Positions 6,271 through 13,874 of a stretch of DNA of 20,149 bases are shown one piece after another. Source of the DNA: a virus; IMG/VR virus record IMGVR_UViG_3300042349_000560, positions 1 to 20,149 of that record; one strand, given 5' to 3'. Numbering within the stretch: position 1 is the first letter of the stretch; each line of letters starts with the position of its first letter. The notes beneath the pieces were generated by a model. It saw only the letters and a program-made list of their open reading frames with translations. It did not search any database and was not told the origin of the DNA. The position numbers and the translations under genes are program-made.

Positions 6271-7841
6271 GTCTCAATAAGCGCACAAGGGGAAAGACAC
6301 AATTCTCTACGCCTTTTTTCTTCGCGGACACTTCATCGGCGACCGGTGATGGTCTGAGCGGTGTTACGTCGGCATCGCCTGGATTAATGATGGAGTACCG
6401 CAGACAAGGCCAGTCAACCTGGACAAGCGTGACACCGCAATCAGGAAAAACGCTCGGAATCTATCTGTCGCGTGGCATTGTCGCGGATGGATCGCTAGCG
6501 GGGGCCTATGAAGTCGATTTCCCGGATGCAGCTTACGCTTCGGAGTCTGGCGTCGAGTGGGTTGCTCTGCGTGTTCGCGGAGTGACGAACATGCTTGCAA
6601 CCACCCTGATGATTGAGCTTGATGCAGCGGATTACAGCGATCCGGTTCGGCTAGGTCTTACGTCGCTGCCGAACGTCGCACAGGGCAGTGCTGGAGCCTT
6701 GCCGACTGGAAATGCAAGCGGTCAAGTGACGGTCGCAACACTCACGGCAGGAGCAATCCAATCGTTTTGGGATTTTCTTACTTCGGGCCTAACAACTGCT
6801 GGTTCAATCGGAAAATGGATCTTCGACAACCTGAACGCAACGGTAAGCAGTAGGGCAACGCTGGCTGAAATCGAGGGCTCAACAATACTGGCAAAAGATG
6901 CGACGGTTGCCAAAGAAGCAACGGCTAGCTCGATCTTGACTGCAATTCAAAACCTGAACAACTTGTCGGCAAAGATGAATATCTTTGGTTCTCCGTTGCT
7001 GGAAATCCCGGACGCTGGATCGACGGTCTATGCTTTCACGGTGGTTGTGAAGGACGACGAGGACAAGCTAGTAAGCCTGGACGCATCGCCAACGATCACG
7101 GCTGCAAATGCGGCAGGGACGAATCGATCAGGAAACCTTTCAGCGGTTTCGAACCCTTCGACGGGTCGCTACACGTTCACTTATTCGGTCCCGTCTACGC
7201 ACGCTGCGGAAAGCCTCCGGATCACGGTTTCTGGTGCTGTCTCCACTGAGGCTCGGTACATCGAGTGGATTGGTGCGGTGGTCGATTATGACACGCTGAC
7301 GATCCTCAATGCGATCAAGCTCAAGACCGACAACTTGCCTGCAAACCCTGCGGCGGTTTCGGACATTCCAACAGCGAACCAAAACCGTGATGCGGTCTGG
7401 AATGCCTTGACTACGGTTACCTATACTGACGGATCAATGGGCGATAGGATTCTCGTCTCGAACAACAACACAAGGGAAGTCAGCGTAACCGGGAGCGGCC
7501 ATATCGCTTCGGTGTTGCATGATGCCGAGCCAAACTCAATTCCAGAAGATGCGTTTCAAGCTGGTGCTTTGTCAGCAAGAGTGCTTGCAGACGGGGCAAT
7601 TGATGCAGGGTCAATCGTTGACGGTGCATTCAATGGCAAGGGCAACTGGTTGACTACTCTTGGTGCAAACGCTCCTTCTGGTTGGATCAATGAAGGCGCG
7701 ATTGCAAACAATGCGATAACCGGCGATAAAATCGCTGCTTCGGCGGTGACGAAAGTCACGGTCGGTCTTTTCAAGTACAATGACGTTCAGCGATGGAATA
7801 GCCCTGCGAACCAAATCGACGTAACGATATCGAAGGTCTAG
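6267..7841 (+). CDS. Tail fibre-like protein
   Basis: The 524-residue product has several modules. An N-terminal domain (about 1-125) contains LMMEYRRQGQSTWTSVTP and AGAYEVDFPDAAYAS. A linker of small repeats (about 140-235) includes STILAKDATVAKEATASSI. An immunoglobulin-like or beta domain follows (about 245-340, with GRYTFTYSVPSTHAAESLRI). A second linker region then leads to a C-terminal repeat-like part with ADGAIDAGSIVDGAF and ANNAITGDKIAASAV, phrases frequent in trimeric phage fibres. It is likely a receptor-binding or side fibre. The start is GTG 6267 with GGAGG at 6256-6260, in a GTGA overlap. Its place between head and neck genes is unusual, because fibres normally follow the tail hub genes. 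Confidence 0.6.
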   Translation: MSLNKRTRGKTQFSTPFFFADTSSATGDGLSGVTSASPGLMMEYRRQGQSTWTSVTPQSGKTLGIYLSRGIVADGSLAGAYEVDFPDAAYASESGVEWVALRVRGVTNMLATTLMIELDAADYSDPVRLGLTSLPNVAQGSAGALPTGNASGQVTVATLTAGAIQSFWDFLTSGLTTAGSIGKWIFDNLNATVSSRATLAEIEGSTILAKDATVAKEATASSILTAIQNLNNLSAKMNIFGSPLLEIPDAGSTVYAFTVVVKDDEDKLVSLDASPTITAANAAGTNRSGNLSAVSNPSTGRYTFTYSVPSTHAAESLRITVSGAVSTEARYIEWIGAVVDYDTLTILNAIKLKTDNLPANPAAVSDIPTANQNRDAVWNALTTVTYTDGSMGDRILVSNNNTREVSVTGSGHIASVLHDAEPNSIPEDAFQAGALSARVLADGAIDAGSIVDGAFNGKGNWLTTLGANAPSGWINEGAIANNAITGDKIAASAVTKVTVGLFKYNDVQRWNSPANQIDVTISKV

Positions 7842-7843
7842 CC

Positions 7844-8293
7844 ATGCCAGTCGTCACTACATTCTGTGATTTCTTTGGATGCTCAGGCGGTGGTCCAGCT
7901 CCAAGCCCTGGATCGGGGACCGTGCCGAATCTGCTGTCGGTCGACTATCAAGGCGACTGGCTTTACATCGACGGTATCGAGGATCTGACGTTTGCTTTCG
8001 GGCCGCAACGGTACACGACCCAAACGGCATCGGGAACCGTGGCAAAGGCGAAACGATCGGCTTTGACTGATCGTGAGGTCGCGGTCGCTGCTTCGACTTT
8101 CGGCTATGAGCCGGATGATATGACGTTCGTGGTTTGGGCAGAGACTTTGGTTGACACGACGAATACAATCATCGAGCCGGAACCGGGGGACAAGTTCACC
8201 GCGTTTGATTTCGACTGGATCATCAAGAGCAAAAAACGCAACGCTGATCTTTCTCAGTGGCGATGCACGGTACGAAAGAGCACGAAGGAATGA
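7844..8293 (+). CDS. Probable neck protein (head closure/stopper by position)
   Basis: The 149-residue product starts with a short CDFFGCSGGGPAPSPGSG leader: two cysteines and a proline-glycine linker. A beta-rich domain of about 120 residues follows (DYQGDWLYIDGIEDLTFAFG, then GDKFTAFDFDWIIKSKKRN). It immediately precedes the tail-completion and tail-terminator genes, where siphophages usually encode the head-closure protein, and a small beta-barrel would fit. No sequence motif proves it. ATG 7844 follows the fibre stop by 2 bases and has AAGGT at 7833-7837. Its stop overlaps the next start (ATGA). Confidence 0.45.
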   Translation: MPVVTTFCDFFGCSGGGPAPSPGSGTVPNLLSVDYQGDWLYIDGIEDLTFAFGPQRYTTQTASGTVAKAKRSALTDREVAVAASTFGYEPDDMTFVVWAETLVDTTNTIIEPEPGDKFTAFDFDWIIKSKKRNADLSQWRCTVRKSTKE

Positions 8294-8754
8294 AAGACAT
8301 ATCGATCGAACTTCTGGTCGATGACGTTCAGCAAACGATCGGTCAATTGCAGTCTTTCGACTTCAAGCCGGTCTTTGCGTCGGTGCTTAATGTTTTGCAC
8401 TCGGGATTCGAATCGAACTTTGATCAGACCCGAGCACCCTATGGGACTTGGCCTCCGCACTCTCCGAAGACGATTGCTCTGTACGGTCCGCACCCTCTAT
8501 TGATTTTGACCGGGGCGATGAAAGCCGCTGTCACTCAATCGGGATCCGCTGACCGAATAGAAGAGATCACGCAAACCGAAGCAATAATTGGAACGTCGCT
8601 TTTTTATGCACCGTATCAACAGTACGGAACTTCTGGACCGAACCCGATTCCTGCAAGGCCGTTCTTGTGGCTTGCGGGTGATTACGTCGACCAACTACAC
8701 GAAAGATTCGCTGATGAAGTCGCAAGCAAATTACTCGGAATTACAACTACCTGA
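8290..8754 (+). CDS. Tail completion / virion morphogenesis protein (gp10- or Mu gpG-like)
   Basis: The 154-residue product has the ordered landmarks of this family. An N-terminal helical part is followed by FESNFDQTRAPYGTWPPHSP. A DPHPLLILTG-type turn (here GPHPLLILTGAM) comes next, then IIGTSLFYAPYQQYGT, and IPARPFLWL near the C-terminus. Proteins with these landmarks act at the head-tail interface during tail completion. Length and gene position, just before the tail terminator, agree. I chose ATG 8290 because it overlaps the previous stop as ATGA and has GAAGGA at 8284-8289. An upstream in-frame ATG at 8257 has no such support. Confidence 0.75.
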   Translation: MKDISIELLVDDVQQTIGQLQSFDFKPVFASVLNVLHSGFESNFDQTRAPYGTWPPHSPKTIALYGPHPLLILTGAMKAAVTQSGSADRIEEITQTEAIIGTSLFYAPYQQYGTSGPNPIPARPFLWLAGDYVDQLHERFADEVASKLLGITTT

Positions 8755-8896
8755 GCTCGAACCTGATTGGATTCCTGCTCCAACTGCTGCGCCGGCAGGC
8801 AGCAAAGAGAAGGTCGAAGTCTTGCGACAACGTGTCGAAAAAAACGAACAGCTTTGGCACCCAAACGATGATAAGACGATGGTGAAACGATGCTAG
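8714..8896 (+). CDS. Small conserved-looking protein (60 aa), unknown function
   Basis: The frame starts at ATG 8714 inside the end of the previous gene (41-base overlap) and ends within the start of the next. The product is acidic and proline-rich at first (LPELEPDWIPAPTAAPAGS), then helical (KEKVEVLRQRVEKNEQ), and ends with LWHPND. The APAGS...KV.VLR.R...N..LWHP.D pattern resembles a small protein I recall as recurrent in planctomycete genomes; that memory cannot be checked here. The ribosome site is weak (GAAAG upstream), so translation is probably coupled. Without this gene there would be a gap of about 135 bases between two tightly packed genes, which supports it being real. Confidence 0.5.
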   Translation: MKSQANYSELQLPELEPDWIPAPTAAPAGSKEKVEVLRQRVEKNEQLWHPNDDKTMVKRC

Positions 8897-9411
8897 GATC
8901 GAGAATCAAAATCCTTGGGGACGCAATCGTAGCGACTTTGAATCGCGATGCGGATCTTGCAGCAAGAGCATTCACGCTTCGCAAGAAACCGTACAACCGA
9001 GGGCGAACGTGGGTTACTGGTGGTCGGGTGTCCCCGCTCGGGTGCGAAGAGCAAACCAACGAGAATTCACAAGACCGGCGAGCGTTCCGGTTCGTGATTT
9101 CGATCTCCGATCCAGGCGATGGGGATCTTGTCGGTGGAATGGAAGATCATCTTGGGGCGATAGAACGAATCGAAAATATCTTCGCGAACAAAGCCCACGG
9201 AGATATGCCGGTCACGCTGCGGACCACGGCTCAAGCTGCGCTTGATGCTGCGACGGCCGCAGGGAAATTTCCAACGACGAAAATTCAAGCGATCGAACTC
9301 AAGTTTGCTCCGGTCTTCATTGATCCGGCATTCGAGGCCGGCTACGATGTGAGTTCCTGTATTGTCACGATCGAATGCACCATGAACCGTTTGGATTCTA
9401 AATTGCTATGA
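8890..9411 (+). CDS. Probable tail terminator protein
   Basis: The 173-residue product has an N-terminal helix (RIKILGDAIVATLN), then a beta strand pair with DRRAFRFVISISDPGDGDL. A long helix follows (EDHLGAIERIENIFANK), then more strands (ELKFAPVFIDPAFEAGYDVSS, IVTIECTM). This alpha-beta order and length, placed between the tail-completion gene and the major tail protein, fits tail terminator proteins, which cap the growing tail tube and join it to the head. It is called on architecture and synteny rather than on a diagnostic motif. The start ATG 8890 overlaps the previous stop, and its stop overlaps the next ATG (ATGA). Confidence 0.55.
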   Translation: MLGSRIKILGDAIVATLNRDADLAARAFTLRKKPYNRGRTWVTGGRVSPLGCEEQTNENSQDRRAFRFVISISDPGDGDLVGGMEDHLGAIERIENIFANKAHGDMPVTLRTTAQAALDAATAAGKFPTTKIQAIELKFAPVFIDPAFEAGYDVSSCIVTIECTMNRLDSKLL

Positions 9412-9725
9412 CCAATGAAAACGTTGAGAAAACAGAACCGATCTTGGAAACGTTTCCAAAACCTGAGCCTGTCATCGAGGTATCGGGGACGATCGAAACA
9501 GGTCTTGCTCCCGCTGAACAGACAGAAACCAAGGCCACAATCGATGGAGTGTGGATCGTCTACGGGCGGCTTGCCGTCTGCGATACCGAACAGGAAGCAA
9601 TCAAGCTTTTCGAGGCTTGCTTCCAGGTCCAAAGTTCGGCAGTCCCGAGCGATCGATTCCCGGCACCTGGGGAGAAGGTTCTGCACCTGCGCGACAGCAT
9701 CCCGGTTTACGGTCGTCCTGAGTGA
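9408..9725 (+). CDS. Small unknown protein before the tail tube gene
   Basis: The 105-residue product has an acidic, disordered-looking N-terminus (about 1-42, many E, T and P). A compact domain follows with ATIDGVWIVYGRLAVCDTEQEAIKLFEACFQV, and the C-terminus contains LHLRDSIPVYGRPE. No family is recognised. The start is ATG 9408 in an ATGA overlap with no clear ribosome site, so it is probably translated by coupling. The palindrome copy 3 lies in its disordered N-terminal part, where the codons read LETFPK. Confidence 0.5.
   Translation: MTNENVEKTEPILETFPKPEPVIEVSGTIETGLAPAEQTETKATIDGVWIVYGRLAVCDTEQEAIKLFEACFQVQSSAVPSDRFPAPGEKVLHLRDSIPVYGRPE
9444..9459. repeat. Perfect palindrome TTGGAAACGTTTCCAA, copy 3
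   Basis: This is the same 16-base palindrome as copy 2, but here it is read in a different codon phase (TTG GAA ACG TTT CCA AAA, LETFPK). The shift in reading frame argues that the DNA, not the protein, is what is conserved. Confidence 0.8.
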
Positions 9726-9737
9726 GCAGACCGGGGA

Positions 9738-9755
9738 TAGAATTCAGGAAATTCT
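9738..9755 (+). promoter_or_regulatory. Promoter-like TAGAAT with inverted repeat before the tail tube gene
   Basis: In the 51-base gap before ATG 9777, TAGAAT (9738-9743) resembles a -10 element and follows CCGGGGA. It overlaps the inverted repeat AGAATT-cagga-AATTCT (9739-9755). The same TAGAATT string occurs at 2841. No -35 consensus is visible, so this may be a promoter, an operator or chance. Confidence 0.35.
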
Positions 9756-9776
9756 AAACCTCTTTGGGAAACCAAA

Positions 9777-10658
9777 ATGTCGCAAGCAACTGCAAGCCGT
9801 CTGATCGTTCACGATAACCTTACCTGGGGCAGCGGGATCGGAGTAGCGTTCAACGAATGCTCCCTGGTCGGTCAGCGAACGAACCTCATGCACCAAGGCC
9901 ACCGAGGAACACGGCAGCGAGCTAGTTGTCGATCTCGGACGGTGACGGACAAATGCGGGGGAAATATCTCCGGGAACTTCGGCGTGCAGGAAATCGACTG
10001 GTTTCTGACTCGGGCGATCGGTCACGTTGGAGCATCGCCTTACATTCCTGCTGAGACGATCCTTCCGTGGAATGCCTTGCTTGACAAGGTGGCTGGAATT
10101 TTTATCTACAACAAGCTGCGCATCACTTCGCTTGAAATCTCAGGCCAGGAATCGCAGTATCTCAACTGGAACGTGGCCTGTGTCGGAGAGCTCGAAGAAG
10201 TCTTTGGATCAACGTACCCAACGACACCGGTCCCTGAGTGCGGGACTGCATTCACCTTTGCCGACTGCACGCTGACCTACGGTGGAACGGCTTACAAAAT
10301 GCAGTCGTTCCGGCTGCTGATCGACAACATGCTCGATCCGAACCAATACGAAAACTCGCTGACTCCAACACGTTTTGAGTCGCAAGATTTTGGCGTTCAG
10401 CTTTCGGTTCAGACAGCGTACCGTTCTGATACGAGTGCGCTCTACGATGCGGCTTTGGCCGGTGCTGAGGCATCGTTAGCAGTGACCGATGGTACGACTA
10501 CCTATTCGTTCAACTTCGGGAATCTCAAGTACATGGCCGGTGGGCCGACCGTTCCGGGCCGAGGCCGGATCAATCAACCGCTGACGTTCGAGGCTGCTCG
10601 AAAAACAAACACCGGTACCGCGACCGGTGACAACCAATTGCATATCGTTAAGTCATAG
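9777..10658 (+). CDS. Major tail (tube) protein
   Basis: The 293-residue product starts with LIVHDNLTWGSGIGVAFNEC. A strand and helix region follows with CGGNISGNFGVQEIDWFLTR, then DKVAGIFIYNKLRITSLEISG. The second half is beta-rich (GTAYKMQSFRLLIDNMLDP). Tail tube proteins of siphophages have this strand-rich layout and this position, between the terminator and the tail assembly chaperones. It stands alone between two non-coding gaps and is followed by a terminator, consistent with high expression. Six cysteines (at about residues 28, 51, 60, 150, 170 and 178) are unusual for a tube protein. The ribosome site before ATG 9777 is weak (GGGAAA only). Confidence 0.75.
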   Translation: MSQATASRLIVHDNLTWGSGIGVAFNECSLVGQRTNLMHQGHRGTRQRASCRSRTVTDKCGGNISGNFGVQEIDWFLTRAIGHVGASPYIPAETILPWNALLDKVAGIFIYNKLRITSLEISGQESQYLNWNVACVGELEEVFGSTYPTTPVPECGTAFTFADCTLTYGGTAYKMQSFRLLIDNMLDPNQYENSLTPTRFESQDFGVQLSVQTAYRSDTSALYDAALAGAEASLAVTDGTTTYSFNFGNLKYMAGGPTVPGRGRINQPLTFEAARKTNTGTATGDNQLHIVKS

Positions 10659-10661
10659 CGT

Positions 10662-10674
10662 GCTGAATTTCAGC
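10662..10674. repeat. Inverted repeat GCTGAA-T-TTCAGC after the tail tube gene
   Basis: These perfect 6-base arms flank a single T, four bases after the tail-tube stop codon. It is followed by TATACT (10678-10683), which is -10-like, and then by the terminator. It could be part of a processing or regulatory site; the evidence is only its symmetry and position. Confidence 0.35.
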
Positions 10675-10684
10675 GGGTATACTC

Positions 10685-10709
10685 AGGGGGCTTTCAGTCC
10701 CCTTTTTTT
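10685..10709 (+). terminator. Rho-independent terminator after the tail tube gene
   Basis: A GGGG (10687-10690) and CCCC (10699-10702) stem, extended by a G-T and an A-T pair, closes an 8-base loop. It is followed by seven T (10703-10709). The stem is short, so termination may be partial and allow some read-through into the chaperone and tape measure genes. Confidence 0.7.
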
Positions 10710-10721
10710 ATTGAGGTTGCT

Positions 10722-11093
10722 ATGGGTTCACCTTTCGTTCGTGCTGGCGTTGCGTTTCCTGCATTCATAAAGGCTCAAGAGGGCCTGCACCCACAGATAT
10801 TCTTTCGTTTCCGACGAGCTGATGCGGTCTCAATCGAGAGGCAACACAAGGCATTCAAGAAGGAAACCGACATCGAAAAGCTGGTCGAGTCGATGCAGGC
10901 TTTCGTCTCGCAGTATCTGCAAGAGTGGGAGTATTCCGAACCGGTCAACGTCGAGAATATCAAAGCGTTGATGCACCCAATTTTGCTCAAGACCTACTTC
11001 ATCATCATCCAGCAAGAGCCTTCCGATCCGATTCCACCGGAGTATCTGGCGACCGGCGAGACTGGGACCGCCGAGGGCGAGCAAAAAAAATAA
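10722..11093 (+). CDS. Tail assembly chaperone, short form (lambda gpG-like)
   Basis: The 123-residue product is mostly helical, with a basic N-terminal part (FFRFRRADAVSIERQHKAFKK), a central helix with VESMQAFVSQYLQEWE and a disordered acidic tail (GETGTAEGEQKK). It lies between the tail tube and tape measure genes, the fixed position of tail assembly chaperones, and ends exactly at a slippery A run. It therefore fits the short (G-type) product that binds the tape measure protein during tail assembly. The ribosome site GAGG (10713-10716) is close to ATG 10722. Confidence 0.75.
   Translation: MGSPFVRAGVAFPAFIKAQEGLHPQIFFRFRRADAVSIERQHKAFKKETDIEKLVESMQAFVSQYLQEWEYSEPVNVENIKALMHPILLKTYFIIIQQEPSDPIPPEYLATGETGTAEGEQKK
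11073..11093 (+). other. Programmed -1 ribosomal frameshift site (A_AAA_AAA)
   Basis: In the chaperone frame the codons read GAG CAA AAA AAA TAA. The heptamer A_AAA_AAA (11084-11090) is directly followed by the stop TAA. A -1 slip continues with ATA ACG TCG into the open frame up to 11485. GAGGG at 11073-11077, just upstream, resembles the Shine-Dalgarno-like stimulator known from dnaX frameshifting. No obvious downstream pseudoknot was seen. Confidence 0.75.
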
Positions 11094-11485
11094 CGTCGGC
11101 ATTTTTGCTCAGGCTTACGAATCCTGCACTAGCAGCGAGGTCTTGCGAAATATGCCGAGAGATTATGTTCAATGAGGAAACCGGCCAACCGATCAAGGCC
11201 AGGGACGGCAAAGGGTATGCGAAGCGGCTGCACAAAACACCTTGCGAAGCTTCCATCGGGTGCGCAAAGGGCCACTACAATGACAAGCCGGACCTGAACG
11301 CGACTCAAGAGGCGGTGATCACTTTGTACCTTGCATCGCGATCGACTGGCGGGGCGATGTTGAACGAAGCAGAACGGGCCGATTGGTGGCTTGCTGAGAC
11401 GTTCGGACAGCTTCGGGAAATCGAACAGCGAGTGGATCGATCGACGATGGAAACCATGATCTTAGGAGCAATCACACGTGGCTGA
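11090..11485 (+). CDS. Frameshift extension of the tail assembly chaperone (gpGT-like), with cysteine motif
   Basis: This is the -1 frame continuation after the slippery site. The joined product would begin at 10722, use residues 1-123 of the short form and add 131 residues, for 254 in total. The extension contains CEIC (C142, C145 of the fusion) and later PCEASIGC (C175, C181). Four spaced cysteines suggest a small zinc-binding knuckle. A helical part with WWLAETFGQLREIEQRVD follows. An independent start at ATG 11165 would cut off the first cysteine pair, and no start nearer the stop has a ribosome site, so frameshifting is the better explanation. Its last bases overlap the GTG start of the tape measure gene. 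Confidence 0.65.
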   Translation: MTSAFLLRLTNPALAARSCEICREIMFNEETGQPIKARDGKGYAKRLHKTPCEASIGCAKGHYNDKPDLNATQEAVITLYLASRSTGGAMLNEAERADWWLAETFGQLREIEQRVDRSTMETMILGAITRG

Positions 11486-13874
11486 AAATGCAGAACGTGG
11501 GGTGATCTTCAACCTGAAAGCCAACGTTGACGCGCAAGCGAAAACAAACGTTGATGCTTTTTTTGAGTCGATCATCGGTGGACAAGCTAAGGTCAACTCT
11601 GCGGTTGATTCTGTTGCGGTAACAACACAATCCCAAGTCAAAGCGACCATCGAAAAGATGGCGAACGAATTAGGGCAGGCGCAGGAAAGGGTTGTTGCTG
11701 ACGCTTCTGCAATCGCGCAGAAAACGGCTGAATCGAATCGAACCATTCAAACCGAATCTGCTGCTAGCGCAGAGCAATTTGCTTCTAAGGCCAAAATTGC
11801 CAATGCTTCGGTAGCTGAAAGCCAAGAGAAAACCGCCAAGGAAATAGTTGAATCGTGGACAAATTCCTACACCGCTTCGTCTGTCGCGGCTGAAAAGGCC
11901 GCAGAGGAATCGGTCGATACGGTCAAGGAATCTGCAAAGTCGATCGCAGAACGAATTCGAGAGCTTGAGGGTGAAAAAACCCAAATTCGAAAGATATCCG
12001 CTGATGCTGAACGAGCGGACTACATTCACGCTCAACTAGCCTTAGTCGATATCACTCGTCGAAGGATCGAAGCGGAAGATGCTTTGATCGAGGCTCAAGA
12101 TCGCGAGGAAAGCAAACGCAAAATACGACCGTTGAACGACAATGTTATTCGCCTGCGATTAGACGAACTTGAGGTCGAAAAGGAAATCGCAAAAAAGAAA
12201 AAGATTTTCTTGGAGGCGGAGAAAAAAGAAAAAGCGGCTCTCGTTGAGCAGGAGCTTAAAGGTCTAAAGTCGATCGCTGCCGAGCAGGAAAAAGTGGCCT
12301 CCATCGCAGCAAGTCGAAACGAACAGATCGGAAGGTCGGTCGGTCGCGTGGTCTCGGCATTCTCCGAAGGGTCCGAAGCACTGATGCGGTTTGCCAACGG
12401 TTTCAAGTATCTTGGCTTGGTCGGGGAAAAAGACCTGCAAAAGCTGACTGATGCGCTGTTGACAATCCAGGGGACGACCCAGGTATTCACCGGGGCAATC
12501 CGGTTGGTGCGTCAAGCGAGCGAAGGGTATGACGCATACCGAAAGGTAGTACTACTGACGGCTGAGGCTCACGTTGCATTGACTGCGGCTCAAAGTGCTT
12601 CGGCTGCTTCGGGAGCGGCTGCGGCTGCTGGTGCTGGTGGCTCGACGATGGGTCGAATGGCAACTGGCGCTGCAGGTATCGGAGCAAGGCTCGGCATGGC
12701 TGCTGAGACTGTTGGTATTGCTGCCGGTGGCGCTGGCCTGACTATCTTTGCCGGCGCGTTGGCTGCTGCCTCTGGTGCGTTGTTCGCTACGGTTTCGGCG
12801 GTGGATACGTTCCGCAATGCGTTGAAGTTCGGTGCAGGTGGCGGAGCTGCTGAGGGTTCGCTGACTCAGACGATCGGTACAAGCAGCATGAACCCGTTCG
12901 CTAGGGCGATGGGGACCGGATCGGCTATTGAGGCTGGACAGACTGTTGCTCGGGGATTGCTTGACCCGTTCAACCTGTTTGGGCTTAAAGGAAAAACTAC
13001 CGGCGAAAAGCAGGCCGAGGACGAAAAGAAAAACATCGATCGATTAGCTCAAATTCAGGCAACCCGAGCAGAGCAGCAACGACGCGACGAAGAGGACTTG
13101 AACAAAATCGTTTCAGAGCGATCAGCGATCGAAATGCAACGAGCAGCAATCGAGCGAGAAACGATGCAACATCGGCTCGGCGCGATGGCTGCTGAGGAAC
13201 GTCGGGCCAGAATCGTCGAAGAGATTTCATCAATCGAAAACGATAGCACGCTTACGGCAGAACAACGCGCCAAGCAGATGATTCAGTTCTCGACGCAACG
13301 ACTTTCGGTCGAGCGTGAAATCTCTGCCGAGCGGATGAGGTCTGCCCAGGAGACTCTTGCGGCTGCGAAGCAAGAACTGCAAACCAAAGAGCAGCAATTG
13401 AAATCGGCCCAGGATGCGGCTTTGTCTGCCCAGGAGCGATTCGGTTTGCTCAGCGCCGAAGAACAGCAACAATTGCTCGCTTCCCAAAAGCAATTCGCGG
13501 CTGGGGCTCAAGGTGTCGGGGTAGAAGACCTGCGGAAGCTTCGAGGGTTCTCGGGCGCGATGGATGAGCAGATTGCATCCGAGGCAAGGCGACGGGCTCA
13601 GGCTGCTGGGTTCGGTGCGTTCCAGGCCGAGGACGTTAAGCGGATTCAGCAACTCGAAACCGAACGGCAACAAATCGAGGTCAAGGTCAAGGCCCAAGCC
13701 CAGGTTGTAGCTACCTTGGAAGTCGATTCGAAGAAGGTGGCCGCTGAAATCAATAAGCAGATCGATGCTCAGTACGGTATTATCCTCAAGACGATGGCCG
13801 AGCAGATTGGCATGACAAGCGCGAAGGTCAAAGAGATTGAGGACGGGATGCGAAATCGACTCACGAGGATCTAA
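11478..13874 (+). CDS. Tape measure protein
   Basis: This is the longest gene in the window (798 residues). It has the standard tape measure build: long coiled-coil stretches at about 140-285 and 520-760 (many E, K, Q, A, R), a conserved-looking LMRFANGFKYLGLVGEKDL at about 302-320, and a central small-residue hydrophobic region at about 365-445 that may insert into the host membrane. It follows the chaperone genes directly. At about 0.15 nm per residue, a rule of thumb, the tail would be near 120 nm. The start is GTG 11478 with TAGGAG ending at 11468; it overlaps the chaperone extension by 8 bases. The stop overlaps the next ATG (TAATG). Confidence 0.85.
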   Translation: MAENAERGVIFNLKANVDAQAKTNVDAFFESIIGGQAKVNSAVDSVAVTTQSQVKATIEKMANELGQAQERVVADASAIAQKTAESNRTIQTESAASAEQFASKAKIANASVAESQEKTAKEIVESWTNSYTASSVAAEKAAEESVDTVKESAKSIAERIRELEGEKTQIRKISADAERADYIHAQLALVDITRRRIEAEDALIEAQDREESKRKIRPLNDNVIRLRLDELEVEKEIAKKKKIFLEAEKKEKAALVEQELKGLKSIAAEQEKVASIAASRNEQIGRSVGRVVSAFSEGSEALMRFANGFKYLGLVGEKDLQKLTDALLTIQGTTQVFTGAIRLVRQASEGYDAYRKVVLLTAEAHVALTAAQSASAASGAAAAAGAGGSTMGRMATGAAGIGARLGMAAETVGIAAGGAGLTIFAGALAAASGALFATVSAVDTFRNALKFGAGGGAAEGSLTQTIGTSSMNPFARAMGTGSAIEAGQTVARGLLDPFNLFGLKGKTTGEKQAEDEKKNIDRLAQIQATRAEQQRRDEEDLNKIVSERSAIEMQRAAIERETMQHRLGAMAAEERRARIVEEISSIENDSTLTAEQRAKQMIQFSTQRLSVEREISAERMRSAQETLAAAKQELQTKEQQLKSAQDAALSAQERFGLLSAEEQQQLLASQKQFAAGAQGVGVEDLRKLRGFSGAMDEQIASEARRRAQAAGFGAFQAEDVKRIQQLETERQQIEVKVKAQAQVVATLEVDSKKVAAEINKQIDAQYGIILKTMAEQIGMTSAKVKEIEDGMRNRLTRI

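Noticed and set aside
9263-9272. Palindrome GGAAATTTCC, similar to the repeated palindrome without its central CG
   Set aside because: Only 10 bases long and present once as far as I can see; likely chance.
11165-11485. Independent gene starting at ATG 11165 within the chaperone extension
   Set aside because: It would drop the CEIC pair and has no clear ribosome site; the slippery heptamer at the exact stop explains the frame better.
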